The notes beneath the pieces were generated by a model. It was not told where the DNA came from. It worked only from the letters and a program-made list of their open reading frames with translations, and searched no databases. A DNA stretch of 64,000 bases from Fen-1359 sp963710355 (GTDB taxonomy: Bacteria > Planctomycetota > Phycisphaerae > Sedimentisphaerales > Anaerobacaceae): NCBI GenBank assembly GCA_963710355.1, contig CAVPZU010000001.1, forward strand, positions 806,001 to 870,000. Direction: 5' to 3'. The translations under genes were made by a program, and so were the position numbers. Shown piece by piece: positions 43,600 through 50,851 of this stretch. The first letter of the stretch is position 1; each line of letters starts with the position of its first letter.

Positions 43600-45765
43600 A
43601 TGTATCTCTATCAGACGCAATTCGGCTCGCTTTATCTGCATATCGGAATCATCTCATCGCTCTTTATGCTGGGACTATTTTTCGGCGCCGCTTTTATCAG
43701 GTTTCTGCTCGAAAAAACCAAAAGAATAAAACCCGAAGCCATCCTGACCGCCGCCCTTTGCATCCACGGATTTATTCTCGTCGCCATTGCTTACTGGCCG
43801 AGCAGACAACTGGGCGGCTCTCCCGCCGAAAAAAACATAATTTTAGACCCGACGCATCTTATTTTTGCCGCCGCCTTTCTGATTTGCGGACTTTGTGCAG
43901 GAGCTTATTTCCCCATCGCAGCCAGGCAATTTTCCGACTCCGGCATCCGAACAGGCACTGCCGCTGCTAAACTCGAAACCGCAGACCATATCGGCGCCTC
44001 TGCAGGAAGTCTCCTTACAGGTCTGCTCCTCGTCCCTATCCTCGGCACTAAGCAATCGCTTATCATTTTTATCATCTTAATCCTCGCAAACATCCCGCTG
44101 GCCATATTAAAAATTTTCAGGCCCGCACCATCTTTATCGGCTCCAAAAACAATCAGTCGGCTCACCAAGCTCGGCTACACCCTCTTCGCAATCGCATCAA
44201 CGGTCGTCTTATGCTCAAATCTCCTCTTTGCAGCCAATTCGGTTGTTTCAGCCGCCGGCCCTGTTGAACAAACGGCCCGCTTGCTCGCGCCGAATTTGAA
44301 AATCCGCAGCGCTTCCGCCCAATTGCAGAAAGATACCCTCCGCTACTATAAAATTTTCGACAGCAACGAAAAAATCGTGGGCTTTATCTTCAGCACTGAA
44401 AAACTCGCACCCGATATCCGCGGTTTCGGCGGCAAAATGAACCTCGCCGTCTTTATCGACCCGGACGGCAGGCTCATTGACTTCCAGATAATTACTTCAA
44501 ATGAAACGCCGGAATATCTCGACCTGATAACCGGCAAAAAAGTGCTCTTCAAAAACCGACCTCTTTTCGCCAAAAATCCCTTCAGGGAAACCGACGCCGT
44601 CACCGGTGCAACAATCAGCTATAATGCCGTGACAGGCACCCTGCAAACAGCCGCACAGGAATTTGCCCATCAGGTCCTCGGCAAAAACGACCAATCTGCC
44701 AAATCCCGTAATACGACCGGGGAAAAATCCTTTGATTACGCCGCCCTTTACCTGGCCGGTGCAGCAGTCGCAAGTTTAATTGTCATCTACACCGGCGGTT
44801 TCCGGACCAGATTGATTATCCTGCTCATCAATTTCCTTGTTGCCGGCCTTATCTTCAACGCTCAATACTCTCTTGCGCAAATCACAAACTTACTTTCGCT
44901 CAACCTGCCCGCCGTTGCCTTCGGCGCTGCATTTCTAATCGCCGTTGCCGTTCCGATTCTGGTCATTATCTTCGGAAACATCTATTGCGGCTATCTCTGC
45001 CCGTTCGGCGCTCTGCAGGAATTGCTCGCCTTTCTTACGCCCAAAAAACTAAAACCCCAGCCGGCTGACGTGATGCGAAATCTTTCCTTTGTTAAATACC
45101 TGCTTCTTTTTATCTTCGTTATCGCCTTTTTTATCTCCAGAAAAAACCAGTCAACGCTGTCAGCCGACCCTCTCATTTCAATCTTCTCCCGCTCAATAAC
45201 TCTGCCTGTAATCTTCATCGTCGCTGTCGCTCTTGTCGGCTCACTTTTTTACACACGCCTCTGGTGCCGAACCTTGTGTCCGACGGGTGCATTTCTCTGT
45301 CTGCTCAACAGGCTTCCTTTGCTCAAAAGGTTTTTGCCGGCAAAAAAATTCGGCTTTTGCGAATTCGGCATCACACCAAAGGAATACGCCGATTGCATTT
45401 GTTGCGACAGATGCCGACACCTGCCCGCCGAAACAGCCCAGCGATTAAAGACGCCTGCCAAAACAAAAACCGTATCATCATACATCCTTATAACAATAGT
45501 AGCCGCAACGGCGATTTTTATCTCAGTGTCAACACTGAACAAACTCCATCAGACAATTCCCGCCGCATTTAGCGAACCTCAAGGCGTCTTGCCGACCGCC
45601 GGCCAGAGCAAAAATGCCAACTTGCAAAAAATTCAAACCCTTATTAAGCAAAATATGCTTTCCGACAAAGAAGCATTGTTTTACAAAAAAATTGACGAAC
45701 AAGACACTCAAAAAACAGACCAGAACAGTCTGCCGCAGCCCGCAGGCGGCCGGCAAACCCCATAA
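43600..45765 (+). CDS. Membrane/FMN-binding/4Fe-4S polyferredoxin-like fragment of the same fusion
   Basis: Reads back in frame to about 43540. It has more spermidine-synthase-type helices (about 1-210), then an extracytoplasmic FMN-binding domain of the RnfG/NqrC/NosR type at about 250-365 with the flavinylation motif DAVTGATIS. A NapH/NosR-like part follows, with helices and cysteine motifs (CGYLCPFGALQELL; LWCRTLCPTGAFLCLL; CICCDRCRHL). The predicted role is membrane electron transfer to or from a covalent flavin. Repaired, the protein is about 1,350 residues. Confidence 0.8.
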   Translation: MYLYQTQFGSLYLHIGIISSLFMLGLFFGAAFIRFLLEKTKRIKPEAILTAALCIHGFILVAIAYWPSRQLGGSPAEKNIILDPTHLIFAAAFLICGLCAGAYFPIAARQFSDSGIRTGTAAAKLETADHIGASAGSLLTGLLLVPILGTKQSLIIFIILILANIPLAILKIFRPAPSLSAPKTISRLTKLGYTLFAIASTVVLCSNLLFAANSVVSAAGPVEQTARLLAPNLKIRSASAQLQKDTLRYYKIFDSNEKIVGFIFSTEKLAPDIRGFGGKMNLAVFIDPDGRLIDFQIITSNETPEYLDLITGKKVLFKNRPLFAKNPFRETDAVTGATISYNAVTGTLQTAAQEFAHQVLGKNDQSAKSRNTTGEKSFDYAALYLAGAAVASLIVIYTGGFRTRLIILLINFLVAGLIFNAQYSLAQITNLLSLNLPAVAFGAAFLIAVAVPILVIIFGNIYCGYLCPFGALQELLAFLTPKKLKPQPADVMRNLSFVKYLLLFIFVIAFFISRKNQSTLSADPLISIFSRSITLPVIFIVAVALVGSLFYTRLWCRTLCPTGAFLCLLNRLPLLKRFLPAKKFGFCEFGITPKEYADCICCDRCRHLPAETAQRLKTPAKTKTVSSYILITIVAATAIFISVSTLNKLHQTIPAAFSEPQGVLPTAGQSKNANLQKIQTLIKQNMLSDKEALFYKKIDEQDTQKTDQNSLPQPAGGRQTP

Positions 45766-45818
45766 ACCCCCGATGGAAAAAATATATTTGTTAAAGAACA
45801 ATTTGCCTTCTGAAAAGG

Positions 45819-45848
45819 TATATTATAATATTAAAATATTCTAATATA
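45819..45848. promoter_or_regulatory. 30-bp near-palindrome, candidate operator of the ArsR-family repressor
   Basis: An AT-rich inverted repeat (TATATTATAATATT / AATATTCTAATATA) overlapping a TATAAT-like -10 and ending 4 bases before the Shine-Dalgarno sequence of the DUF6132-like gene. The operon ends with an ArsR-family gene, so autoregulation is likely but inferred. Confidence 0.5.
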
Positions 45849-45866
45849 CTTTGAAAGGAGCAAAAT

Positions 45867-46069
45867 ATGTTTATTCGCTTGATATTTGGGATTTTGGCAG
45901 GGGCAGCTTTAGGCGTCTCTTGGGCTATTTCGGAAAATGCACAACGGGGGCCTGTTCCCTGACGGCTAATCCGCTTCGAGGCGCCTTTTTGGGGGCCCTG
46001 CTGGGGATTCTTTTTGTTTTTCTGCTCGCAGATTATTCCATAGGAAAAAAGGGAAAGGAGAAAAACACA
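45867..46069 (+). CDS. Small DUF6132-like membrane protein (frameshifted)
   Basis: Strong GAAAGGAG before ATG 45867 (MFIRLIFGILAGAALGVSWA). One base is missing near 45928; frame 2 then gives YFGKCTTGACSLTANPLRGAFLGALLGILFVFLLA. The two helices around a cysteine-rich CxxGxCxLTxNP loop match the DUF6132 type, found with sulfur and rhodanese/thioredoxin genes. After repair the frame runs straight into thioredoxin without a stop. Either a natural fusion or, given the Shine-Dalgarno sequence before the thioredoxin ATG, a second indel. The open frame in the given sequence is 45851-46405. Confidence 0.65.
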
Positions 46070-46405
46070 ATGGTAATCAATATTGGAAACAAGGGGACAT
46101 TTGAAAAAGTAAAGAATTCAAAAGGCCTTTTATTGGTCGATTTCTACGCAGAATGGTGCCATCCCTGCAAGCTTTTGTCGCCAATACTGGAAAGGGTAGC
46201 GGAAAAATATCAGGGAAAGGCAGCATTTTACAAGGTGGATGTCACGCAGTTCGGCGACTTGGCCGGCGAAAACGGCGTTGAAGCGACGCCGACCGTTCTG
46301 GTTTTCAAAGATGGAAAGGAAGTGGAGCGGCTGGTCGGCCTGCGGCCAGAGGCTGAGTATAGCAGGACAATCGACAAATTATCAGAAAACAGCGGAGGTG
46401 AATAA
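46070..46405 (+). CDS. Thioredoxin-like protein with WCHPC active site
   Basis: Protein of 111 residues from ATG 46070, which has AAGGAG at 46055-46060. Thioredoxin fold with LLLVDFYAEWCHPCKLLSPIL and the cis-proline loop ATPTVLVFKDGKEVERLVG. The active site is WCHPC instead of WCGPC; His at this place raises redox potential in DsbA-type proteins. It lies in a three-gene operon with a DUF6132-like membrane protein and an ArsR regulator, which suggests thiol or sulfur stress. Confidence 0.9.
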   Translation: MVINIGNKGTFEKVKNSKGLLLVDFYAEWCHPCKLLSPILERVAEKYQGKAAFYKVDVTQFGDLAGENGVEATPTVLVFKDGKEVERLVGLRPEAEYSRTIDKLSENSGGE

Positions 46406-46686
46406 TGACAGACAGGCTGGCGGAAAGAATGGCAGCGGTCTTAAAAGCTATAGCGCATCCTGACCGGCTCAAGATTATAGAAATCCTCAAAGACGGCGAA
46501 AAATGCGTCAACAAAATTGTCGAAAGGCTCGGCGGCAGTCAGTCCCTGACAAGCCAGCATCTAAATTTAATGACCGACAAGGGTGTCCTTGCCCGCAGAA
46601 GGGGTGGTATACGGGTCTATTATCGGATAGCCAATAAGGACGTTTTGAAGATTTTACGGTGTTTATACCGCCATTGCAGACAATGA
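46405..46686 (+). CDS. ArsR-family winged-helix repressor
   Basis: Protein of 93 residues: ALKAIAHPDRLKIIEILKDGEKCVNKIVERLGGSQSLTSQHLNLMTDKGVL, a standard ArsR/SmtB helix-turn-helix, and a beta-wing ARRRGGIRVYYRIA. One Cys (ECV-like position, EKCV) lies at the start of the helix where metal- or thiol-sensing members have ligands, and two more Cys lie at the C-terminus (RCLYRHC). Persulfide/thiol sensing is possible. Its ATG sits 1 base after the thioredoxin stop region. Confidence 0.88.
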   Translation: MTDRLAERMAAVLKAIAHPDRLKIIEILKDGEKCVNKIVERLGGSQSLTSQHLNLMTDKGVLARRRGGIRVYYRIANKDVLKILRCLYRHCRQ

Positions 46687-46728
46687 TTATGTAATAGAGA
46701 TGAACCGGCTTCGGATGGTTAGATTCAG

Positions 46729-46762
46729 GCACACCAGCGGGTGGGGGCTGGTGTGCTTTTTT
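46729..46762 (+). terminator. Intrinsic terminator after the thioredoxin-ArsR operon
   Basis: GCACACCAGC (46729-46738) / GCTGGTGTGC (46747-46756), perfect 10-bp stem followed by six T. Confidence 0.9.
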
Positions 46763-46808
46763 ATTGTTTAAGTGACGATAAAAAAATGTCGGAAAAAACT
46801 TTTTTTGT

Positions 46809-46836
46809 TTGACTCGTGCCGCTTTACTGATACACT
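46809..46836 (+). promoter_or_regulatory. Candidate promoter of the outer-membrane protein gene
   Basis: TTGACT (46809-46814), a 16-base spacer and TACACT (46831-46836), 70 bases before ATG 46906, which has GAAAGGAG upstream. Confidence 0.4.
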
Positions 46837-46905
46837 TTTGCCATCGGAAATTATATTTGGCAGGGGGACGATAAGGAAATCTATGTTTGAAAGGAGAATG
46901 AAGAA

Positions 46906-47293
46906 ATGAAAAAAGTAATTATTTTGGGTGTTCTGATGCTGTTGGGCTGGACGGGCAGCCTTTGGGCAGAGACAAGCGACCTGCACGGGGCAATCGGCAC
47001 TGATATATGACAGCAAATATGTATGGCGCGGATTTACTGTTTATGGGAGCAAAAGCGCCACTCACCCGTTTGTTGACCTCGATTTGTTTGGGACAGGTTT
47101 TGGCTTCAATGTAACCGGCCATATACCCAATAGCAGCGGGGAGGTGGGCGGCCTCGGCATTCAGCAATTTCAACGCTGGGATTACACCTTATATTACCAC
47201 AATGTGCTGTTCGCAGATGAGCCTTATATGACTGCCTATATGCTCGGTTACATGTACTATAATTATCCCGCATTTGTCCATCAGCAATGGTAG
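46906..47293 (+). CDS. Secreted outer-membrane beta-barrel-like protein, N-terminal fragments
   Basis: Signal peptide MKKVIILGVLMLLGWTGSLWA with a cleavage-like LWAET. The first frame stops at 47010 after GAIGTDI; shifted by one base, the protein goes on as LIYDSKYVWRGFTVYGS, then FVDLDLFGTGFGFNVTGHIP and YTLYYHNVLFADEPYMTAYMLGYMYYNY, alternating barrel-strand patterns. 'DSKYVWRG' openings are typical of TorF/TIGR02001-type outer-membrane proteins. A second shift near 47275 leads to the next fragment. Confidence 0.65.
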
Positions 47294-47747
47294 CTTTCCA
47301 AACGGCATAGACCTGCAGGAATTGCACGGTGCGATTTCTTTCCCTAAAATCCTTGGTGTCGAAGGTCTGGTGCCGACCTATGTTCTTGTGAAACTGTGGC
47401 CTTCAAACGAGGATTCCTGGGTTGGCGATAAATCGCCTGTCGATGGAACTGCTTCCGGATTTGCTCATATATTTATGCTCGATTACGGCCTCAGGACAAC
47501 CTGCCCGATAACCAATCAGGAGAGGATTATTAATCTGCATTCGGAAGTTGTTTACAATGACGGTGTTGGCCCTGCCGGCCAGAACGTTGACCATGACTGG
47601 TCGGACGCCGTCTTTGGTGTTTCAACCGATGTTGACCTCGGCAGCAACCTCATCTTTACGCCCGGCCTCTTTCATCAGGTTACGATGGACAAATCCGTCA
47701 ATGATGAAAAAGAGTATTACCTGGGCAAGCCTGATTCTCAAGTATAA
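47274..47747 (+). CDS. Outer-membrane beta-barrel-like protein, C-terminal fragment
   Basis: Continues as LSISNGSFPNGIDLQELHGAISFPK, followed by VPTYVLVKLWPSNEDSW, IFMLDYGLRTTCP, HSEVVYNDGVG, DAVFGVSTDVDLGSNLIFTPGLFHQ, amphipathic strands spaced as in a barrel. Total length after repair is about 280 residues. The substrate is unknown; a small porin-like or cell-surface role. Confidence 0.65.
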   Translation: MSISNGSFPNGIDLQELHGAISFPKILGVEGLVPTYVLVKLWPSNEDSWVGDKSPVDGTASGFAHIFMLDYGLRTTCPITNQERIINLHSEVVYNDGVGPAGQNVDHDWSDAVFGVSTDVDLGSNLIFTPGLFHQVTMDKSVNDEKEYYLGKPDSQV

Positions 47748-47805
47748 GTTCTAAGGTGGTGAGCGAAGTCGAACCAATCAGAAAATTTCCGCTTTCGTGA
47801 AATAT

Positions 47806-47834
47806 AAAGGCCGGCACATCAGCCGGCCTTTTTT
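47806..47834 (+). terminator. Intrinsic terminator
   Basis: AAAGGCCGGC (47806-47815) / GCCGGCCTTT (47822-47831), perfect 10-bp stem followed by T residues, downstream of the barrel protein gene. A dispersed repeat copy (ggtgagcgaagtcgaacca) sits just upstream at about 47758-47776. Confidence 0.88.
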
Positions 47835-48031
47835 ATTTGGCGAAAAAATCCCTTTTTCACAAATCTGCAGGCCAAAGGAATAAACATCTTCCTGCAAGAA
47901 ACATTTTCTTTATCAACTTCCGGCAAAAAAAACGCTGATATTGCATATTTTCAGACGAAAACAATAAATAAGATAAAAAAAGTGAAACTTTTTAAGGAAG
48001 ATTACACTATGAAAAGAAAATTTTCATCGAC

Positions 48032-48391
48032 TTGACCTTTGCCGGTGTGACCGCGGCTTTATCCGACATAAAATATATTATGTCGGCCACTTCAAAAGAA
48101 AGCCCTCAAGTTTGTCATCTCTTGAAATGTCCGAGGCTTGGTAATCTGGCGACGGCTGTTGATGAGACAATTGAGGTCCTGGAAAAAACAAAAGGTTCTT
48201 TTAAATTGAAAGAGCTTGGCGGAATCCGCAAAAAACTCGAAAAAAACATTCAATATACGCAATATTCTATCACATCAAGCCTGCACTTTTACAATTATAA
48301 TCCGCTTCCACGCTGGCCGCCCAAAAAATTTCCGCCTTTTTTAACTTTTCATCTCACCCAATCGCAGACATTATCCCCTCATCCGGCGTGA
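48032..48391 (+). CDS. Small protein of unknown function (start and end uncertain)
   Basis: An open frame of 119 residues not recognised. The central part (MSATSKESPQVCHLLKCPRL, then NLATAVDETIEVLEKTKGSF, ELGGIRKKLEKN) looks like a genuine small helical protein with two cysteines. A second start, ATG 48080, lies within a 9-bp inverted repeat (CCGACATAA / TTATGTCGG). Another short frame starts ATGAAAAGAAAATTTTC at 48009 after AAGGAAG and stops at once, suggesting a further indel. The last about 35 residues overlap the convergent aldolase gene and are doubtful. Confidence 0.4.
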   Translation: MTFAGVTAALSDIKYIMSATSKESPQVCHLLKCPRLGNLATAVDETIEVLEKTKGSFKLKELGGIRKKLEKNIQYTQYSITSSLHFYNYNPLPRWPPKKFPPFLTFHLTQSQTLSPHPA

Positions 48392-49190
48392 GATTAAAAC
48401 GTTTCGAAATCTCGACAAGCTCACTTTTGCCGATTTTATTTTTAATTCCGCCGGCGGCTTTGGCCTGCAAATACATCCCGCAGGTCTTCTCAATGGTACC
48501 AATCAGGCCCAGTATTTTGTCCAGGTCGGCTCCGGCAGCGATAATCCCGTGAAACTGCCAAACAACAACACGCCTTTTCGCAAAACCTTTTGCTGTTGCA
48601 TCGGCCAGTTCGGCAGAACCGGGCATAATCCACGGAATATACTCAACGCCGTCCGGCAGCAAAATCAGACACTCCGTATGAATCTGCCATAGCAAGCTTG
48701 TCAACTTTTCGGTATTAAGTTTTTCTATACAGCCGAGGGTTGTGAGATGCGGACAATGAGTGTGCAAAACCGCCCTGTCTTTATTTTCGCTGGCAGCTTT
48801 TCTTATTGAATGTGCCTGAAGATGGGTAATCAATTCCGATGTCGGAGAGTGGCCGCTCCGGCAGCCCCATATAACCCTGTATTTACCGCCTGTAGAATCA
48901 ATCTCGATAATGCCCAGATTATCCGAAGGTGATTGCTGAAAATTTTTTAGATATGTTCCTGTCCCGCTCACAAGGAAAAAATCGCCTGCGATTCCAGGCA
49001 AAGTGCGGCCGATTTCCTTCCACCCCTGCTCCTGTCTTCCGACAGGAAGACGCAGGGGCTTTTCAGGCAAAATGTCTCTCTCAATTCTCACACTGATATT
49101 GCCGGCGTTTGCCTCGGCCCAGCCTCTCAGCCAGATTTCATTCGCTGTGCTGCCAACCTGGCTTAATAAAGTTTCAAATTTCTCATTCAT
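48354..49190 (-). CDS. rhaD: Class II aldolase, rhamnulose-1-phosphate aldolase-like
   Basis: Protein of 278 residues: NEIWLRGWAEANAGNISVRI, DFFLVSGTGTYLKNF, the metal-binding AVLHTHCPHLTTL and the later WQFHGIIAAG, all in the order of rhamnulose-1-phosphate aldolase (cleaves to DHAP and lactaldehyde, Zn-dependent). Start ATG 49190; a TTG at 49217 would add nine residues. A palindromic repeat (49023-49057) has entered the frame and encodes PLRLPVGRQEQG, a segment unlike the family. No other rhamnose genes are near. Confidence 0.85.
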   Translation of the reverse strand: MNEKFETLLSQVGSTANEIWLRGWAEANAGNISVRIERDILPEKPLRLPVGRQEQGWKEIGRTLPGIAGDFFLVSGTGTYLKNFQQSPSDNLGIIEIDSTGGKYRVIWGCRSGHSPTSELITHLQAHSIRKAASENKDRAVLHTHCPHLTTLGCIEKLNTEKLTSLLWQIHTECLILLPDGVEYIPWIMPGSAELADATAKGFAKRRVVVWQFHGIIAAGADLDKILGLIGTIEKTCGMYLQAKAAGGIKNKIGKSELVEISKRFNLTPDEGIMSAIG

Positions 49191-49391
49191 TTCCCGGCCT
49201 TTTTCCTTCTCCGGCAATTACCTTTCTTCTGCTGTAGCTGCTCATTCCCTGTCTCCAGCCCCCGCCGACAATATGCGGCACATCAATTCTTTTGCCCTAA
49301 CTCCCCTCAAGCCAGCCGGAAACCTTCTTATGCCGAAATGCCGGAGCCTCCAGAATCCCCTCACACAAGCACTTCCGAAACAACTCAAGAA

Positions 49392-49465
49392 TGGGCGGTA
49401 CAAGACTTGAACTTGTGACCTCCTGCGTGTCGAGCAGGCGCTGTAGCCAACTGAGCTAACCGCCC
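49392..49465 (-). tRNA. tRNA-Val (anticodon GAC)
   Basis: Minus strand: acceptor GGGCGGT/ACCGCCC, D arm AGCTCAGTTGGCTACAGC, anticodon stem CCTGC/GCAGG with loop TCGACAC, T arm with GTTCAAGTC, discriminator A. Confidence 0.95.
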
Positions 49466-49769
49466 TAACTATTTATAATAGAAGAACTTACGACCATTCT
49501 TAAAAGATAACTTAAGCCAAGGCGCTGAAGCTATCAATAGTAAATTATAAGCAGGCACCATAGTTCTTTCAACAAAAAAACGAAATTGGCACACAAATTT
49601 AAGGCTGATATTGTCTGAATAATAAAACTTCTTGGGCGGCGATATTTCTGCCAAGGACAGATTTTCGCAAAAAATGTTTGACTTTTCATATCAGCCGCTA
49701 TCTAATTAGAGCCGGTTAGAAAGTGGGTATCAGAAAATCCTTCTTGTAGATTGATTTTGAAAGGAGTGT
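49466..49769. other. 304-bp intergenic region
   Basis: Between tRNA-Val and the beta-barrel gene. Nothing coding is accepted; a candidate promoter lies at 49678-49706. Confidence 0.5.
49678..49706 (+). promoter_or_regulatory. Candidate promoter of the 49770 gene
   Basis: TTGACT (49678-49683), a 17-base spacer and TCTAAT (49701-49706), 63 bases before the ATG. Confidence 0.5.
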
Positions 49770-50651
49770 ATGATGGGAAAGAGTTTTATTGTAGCAGGAT
49801 TAGTTCTTGCGGTCTTATGTGGAAATGTTTTCGCAATGATAGGTCCTCCGACAGCCGGGCTTAAAAAGGGTCAGTGGAGCGGTGGTTTTAACTATACTTA
49901 TTTGGACCTGAACCTGGATAAAACGAAAGCGAAATGGTCTGAGTATGACGACGGGGTATTGAGTGGTTCAGGCACAGAAAAGGTAAAGTTTAAAGATGTC
50001 ATAACGGATTTATATTACGGCAATCTCGGCTACGGCATCGAGGACTGGTGGCAGGTATACGTTCAGCTGGGAATTTCAGATGTAAGAGCCAAGATACGAG
50101 GCGAAGACGATTTTTACGAGGGAGATTGGGTAAATTTTAAATTCGACAATGATTTTGCCTGGGGCTTGGGCACAAGGATAACCTTTGCAAAACAGGACAA
50201 GGTTGACTGGGGTGTGGCGGTTCAGATGAACTGGCTGAATACACACTATGATAAGTCTGGCGCCAGCCAGTGGGTAAACGAAGACGAGTCAACGGGGTAC
50301 GAAACAGATAAAACGAAGGTTGACCTTACGGCCTATAATTTGTTCGTGGCATTGGGCCCGACAATCGATATGGGCGGCTGGAAGCTTTATGGCGGACCGT
50401 TTTACACTTATCTTTCCGGTGAGGTAAAAGGACGCTACACAGAAGTCGGGGTCGATGGAATAACCGAAGAAGGTCCCGGAACACCTTACACTTATGCTAT
50501 GAAAGGCAAAGGGGATATTAAGTCGGATGACCATTTCGGCGGTTACATTGGCGCACAGTTCAATGTTGCCCAAAATTGCGATCTTACAACTGAGGTAGAC
50601 GTGACCGCCGAAGGTTGGGCTGCGGGAGTCGGCATAACCTGGAATTTCTAA
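49770..50651 (+). CDS. Outer-membrane beta-barrel protein
   Basis: Protein of 293 residues with a signal peptide (MMGKSFIVAGLVLAVLCGNVFA). A barrel of about ten amphipathic strands follows (WSGGFNYTYLDLNLDK; LYYGNLGYGIEDWWQVYVQLGIS; WGLGTRITFAKQD; LYGGPFYTYLSGEV; HFGGYIGAQFNVAQN; WAAGVGITWNF) and a C-terminal Phe, as expected for BAM-inserted barrels. AAAGGAG precedes the start. No conserved family was recognised. Single-gene unit with its own promoter and terminator. Confidence 0.8.
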   Translation: MMGKSFIVAGLVLAVLCGNVFAMIGPPTAGLKKGQWSGGFNYTYLDLNLDKTKAKWSEYDDGVLSGSGTEKVKFKDVITDLYYGNLGYGIEDWWQVYVQLGISDVRAKIRGEDDFYEGDWVNFKFDNDFAWGLGTRITFAKQDKVDWGVAVQMNWLNTHYDKSGASQWVNEDESTGYETDKTKVDLTAYNLFVALGPTIDMGGWKLYGGPFYTYLSGEVKGRYTEVGVDGITEEGPGTPYTYAMKGKGDIKSDDHFGGYIGAQFNVAQNCDLTTEVDVTAEGWAAGVGITWNF

Positions 50652-50686
50652 AAGACGGTTTGAATCATAATTTTGACCTTCAATAC

Positions 50687-50722
50687 AAAAAGGTTGCAAG
50701 TAATATACCTGCAACCTTTTTT
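50687..50722 (+). terminator. Intrinsic terminator after the beta-barrel gene
   Basis: AAAAAGGTTGCA (50687-50698) / TGCAACCTTTTTT (50710-50722) with an 11-base loop. Confidence 0.88.
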
Positions 50723-50851
50723 CATATACTTCATACAGGATTGTCCCACTGCAAAGGACACAGTCCTCGGGACTCCTTACGGAGAGAACACAGAGATATT
50801 TTTTGCCATCGTGTGAATTTTACGAACCACCAATCACGAGCGATTTTAACC

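Noticed and set aside
49469..49654. 61-residue minus-strand open frame beside tRNA-Val
   Set aside because: No start context, no recognisable domain, AT-rich composition; probably chance.
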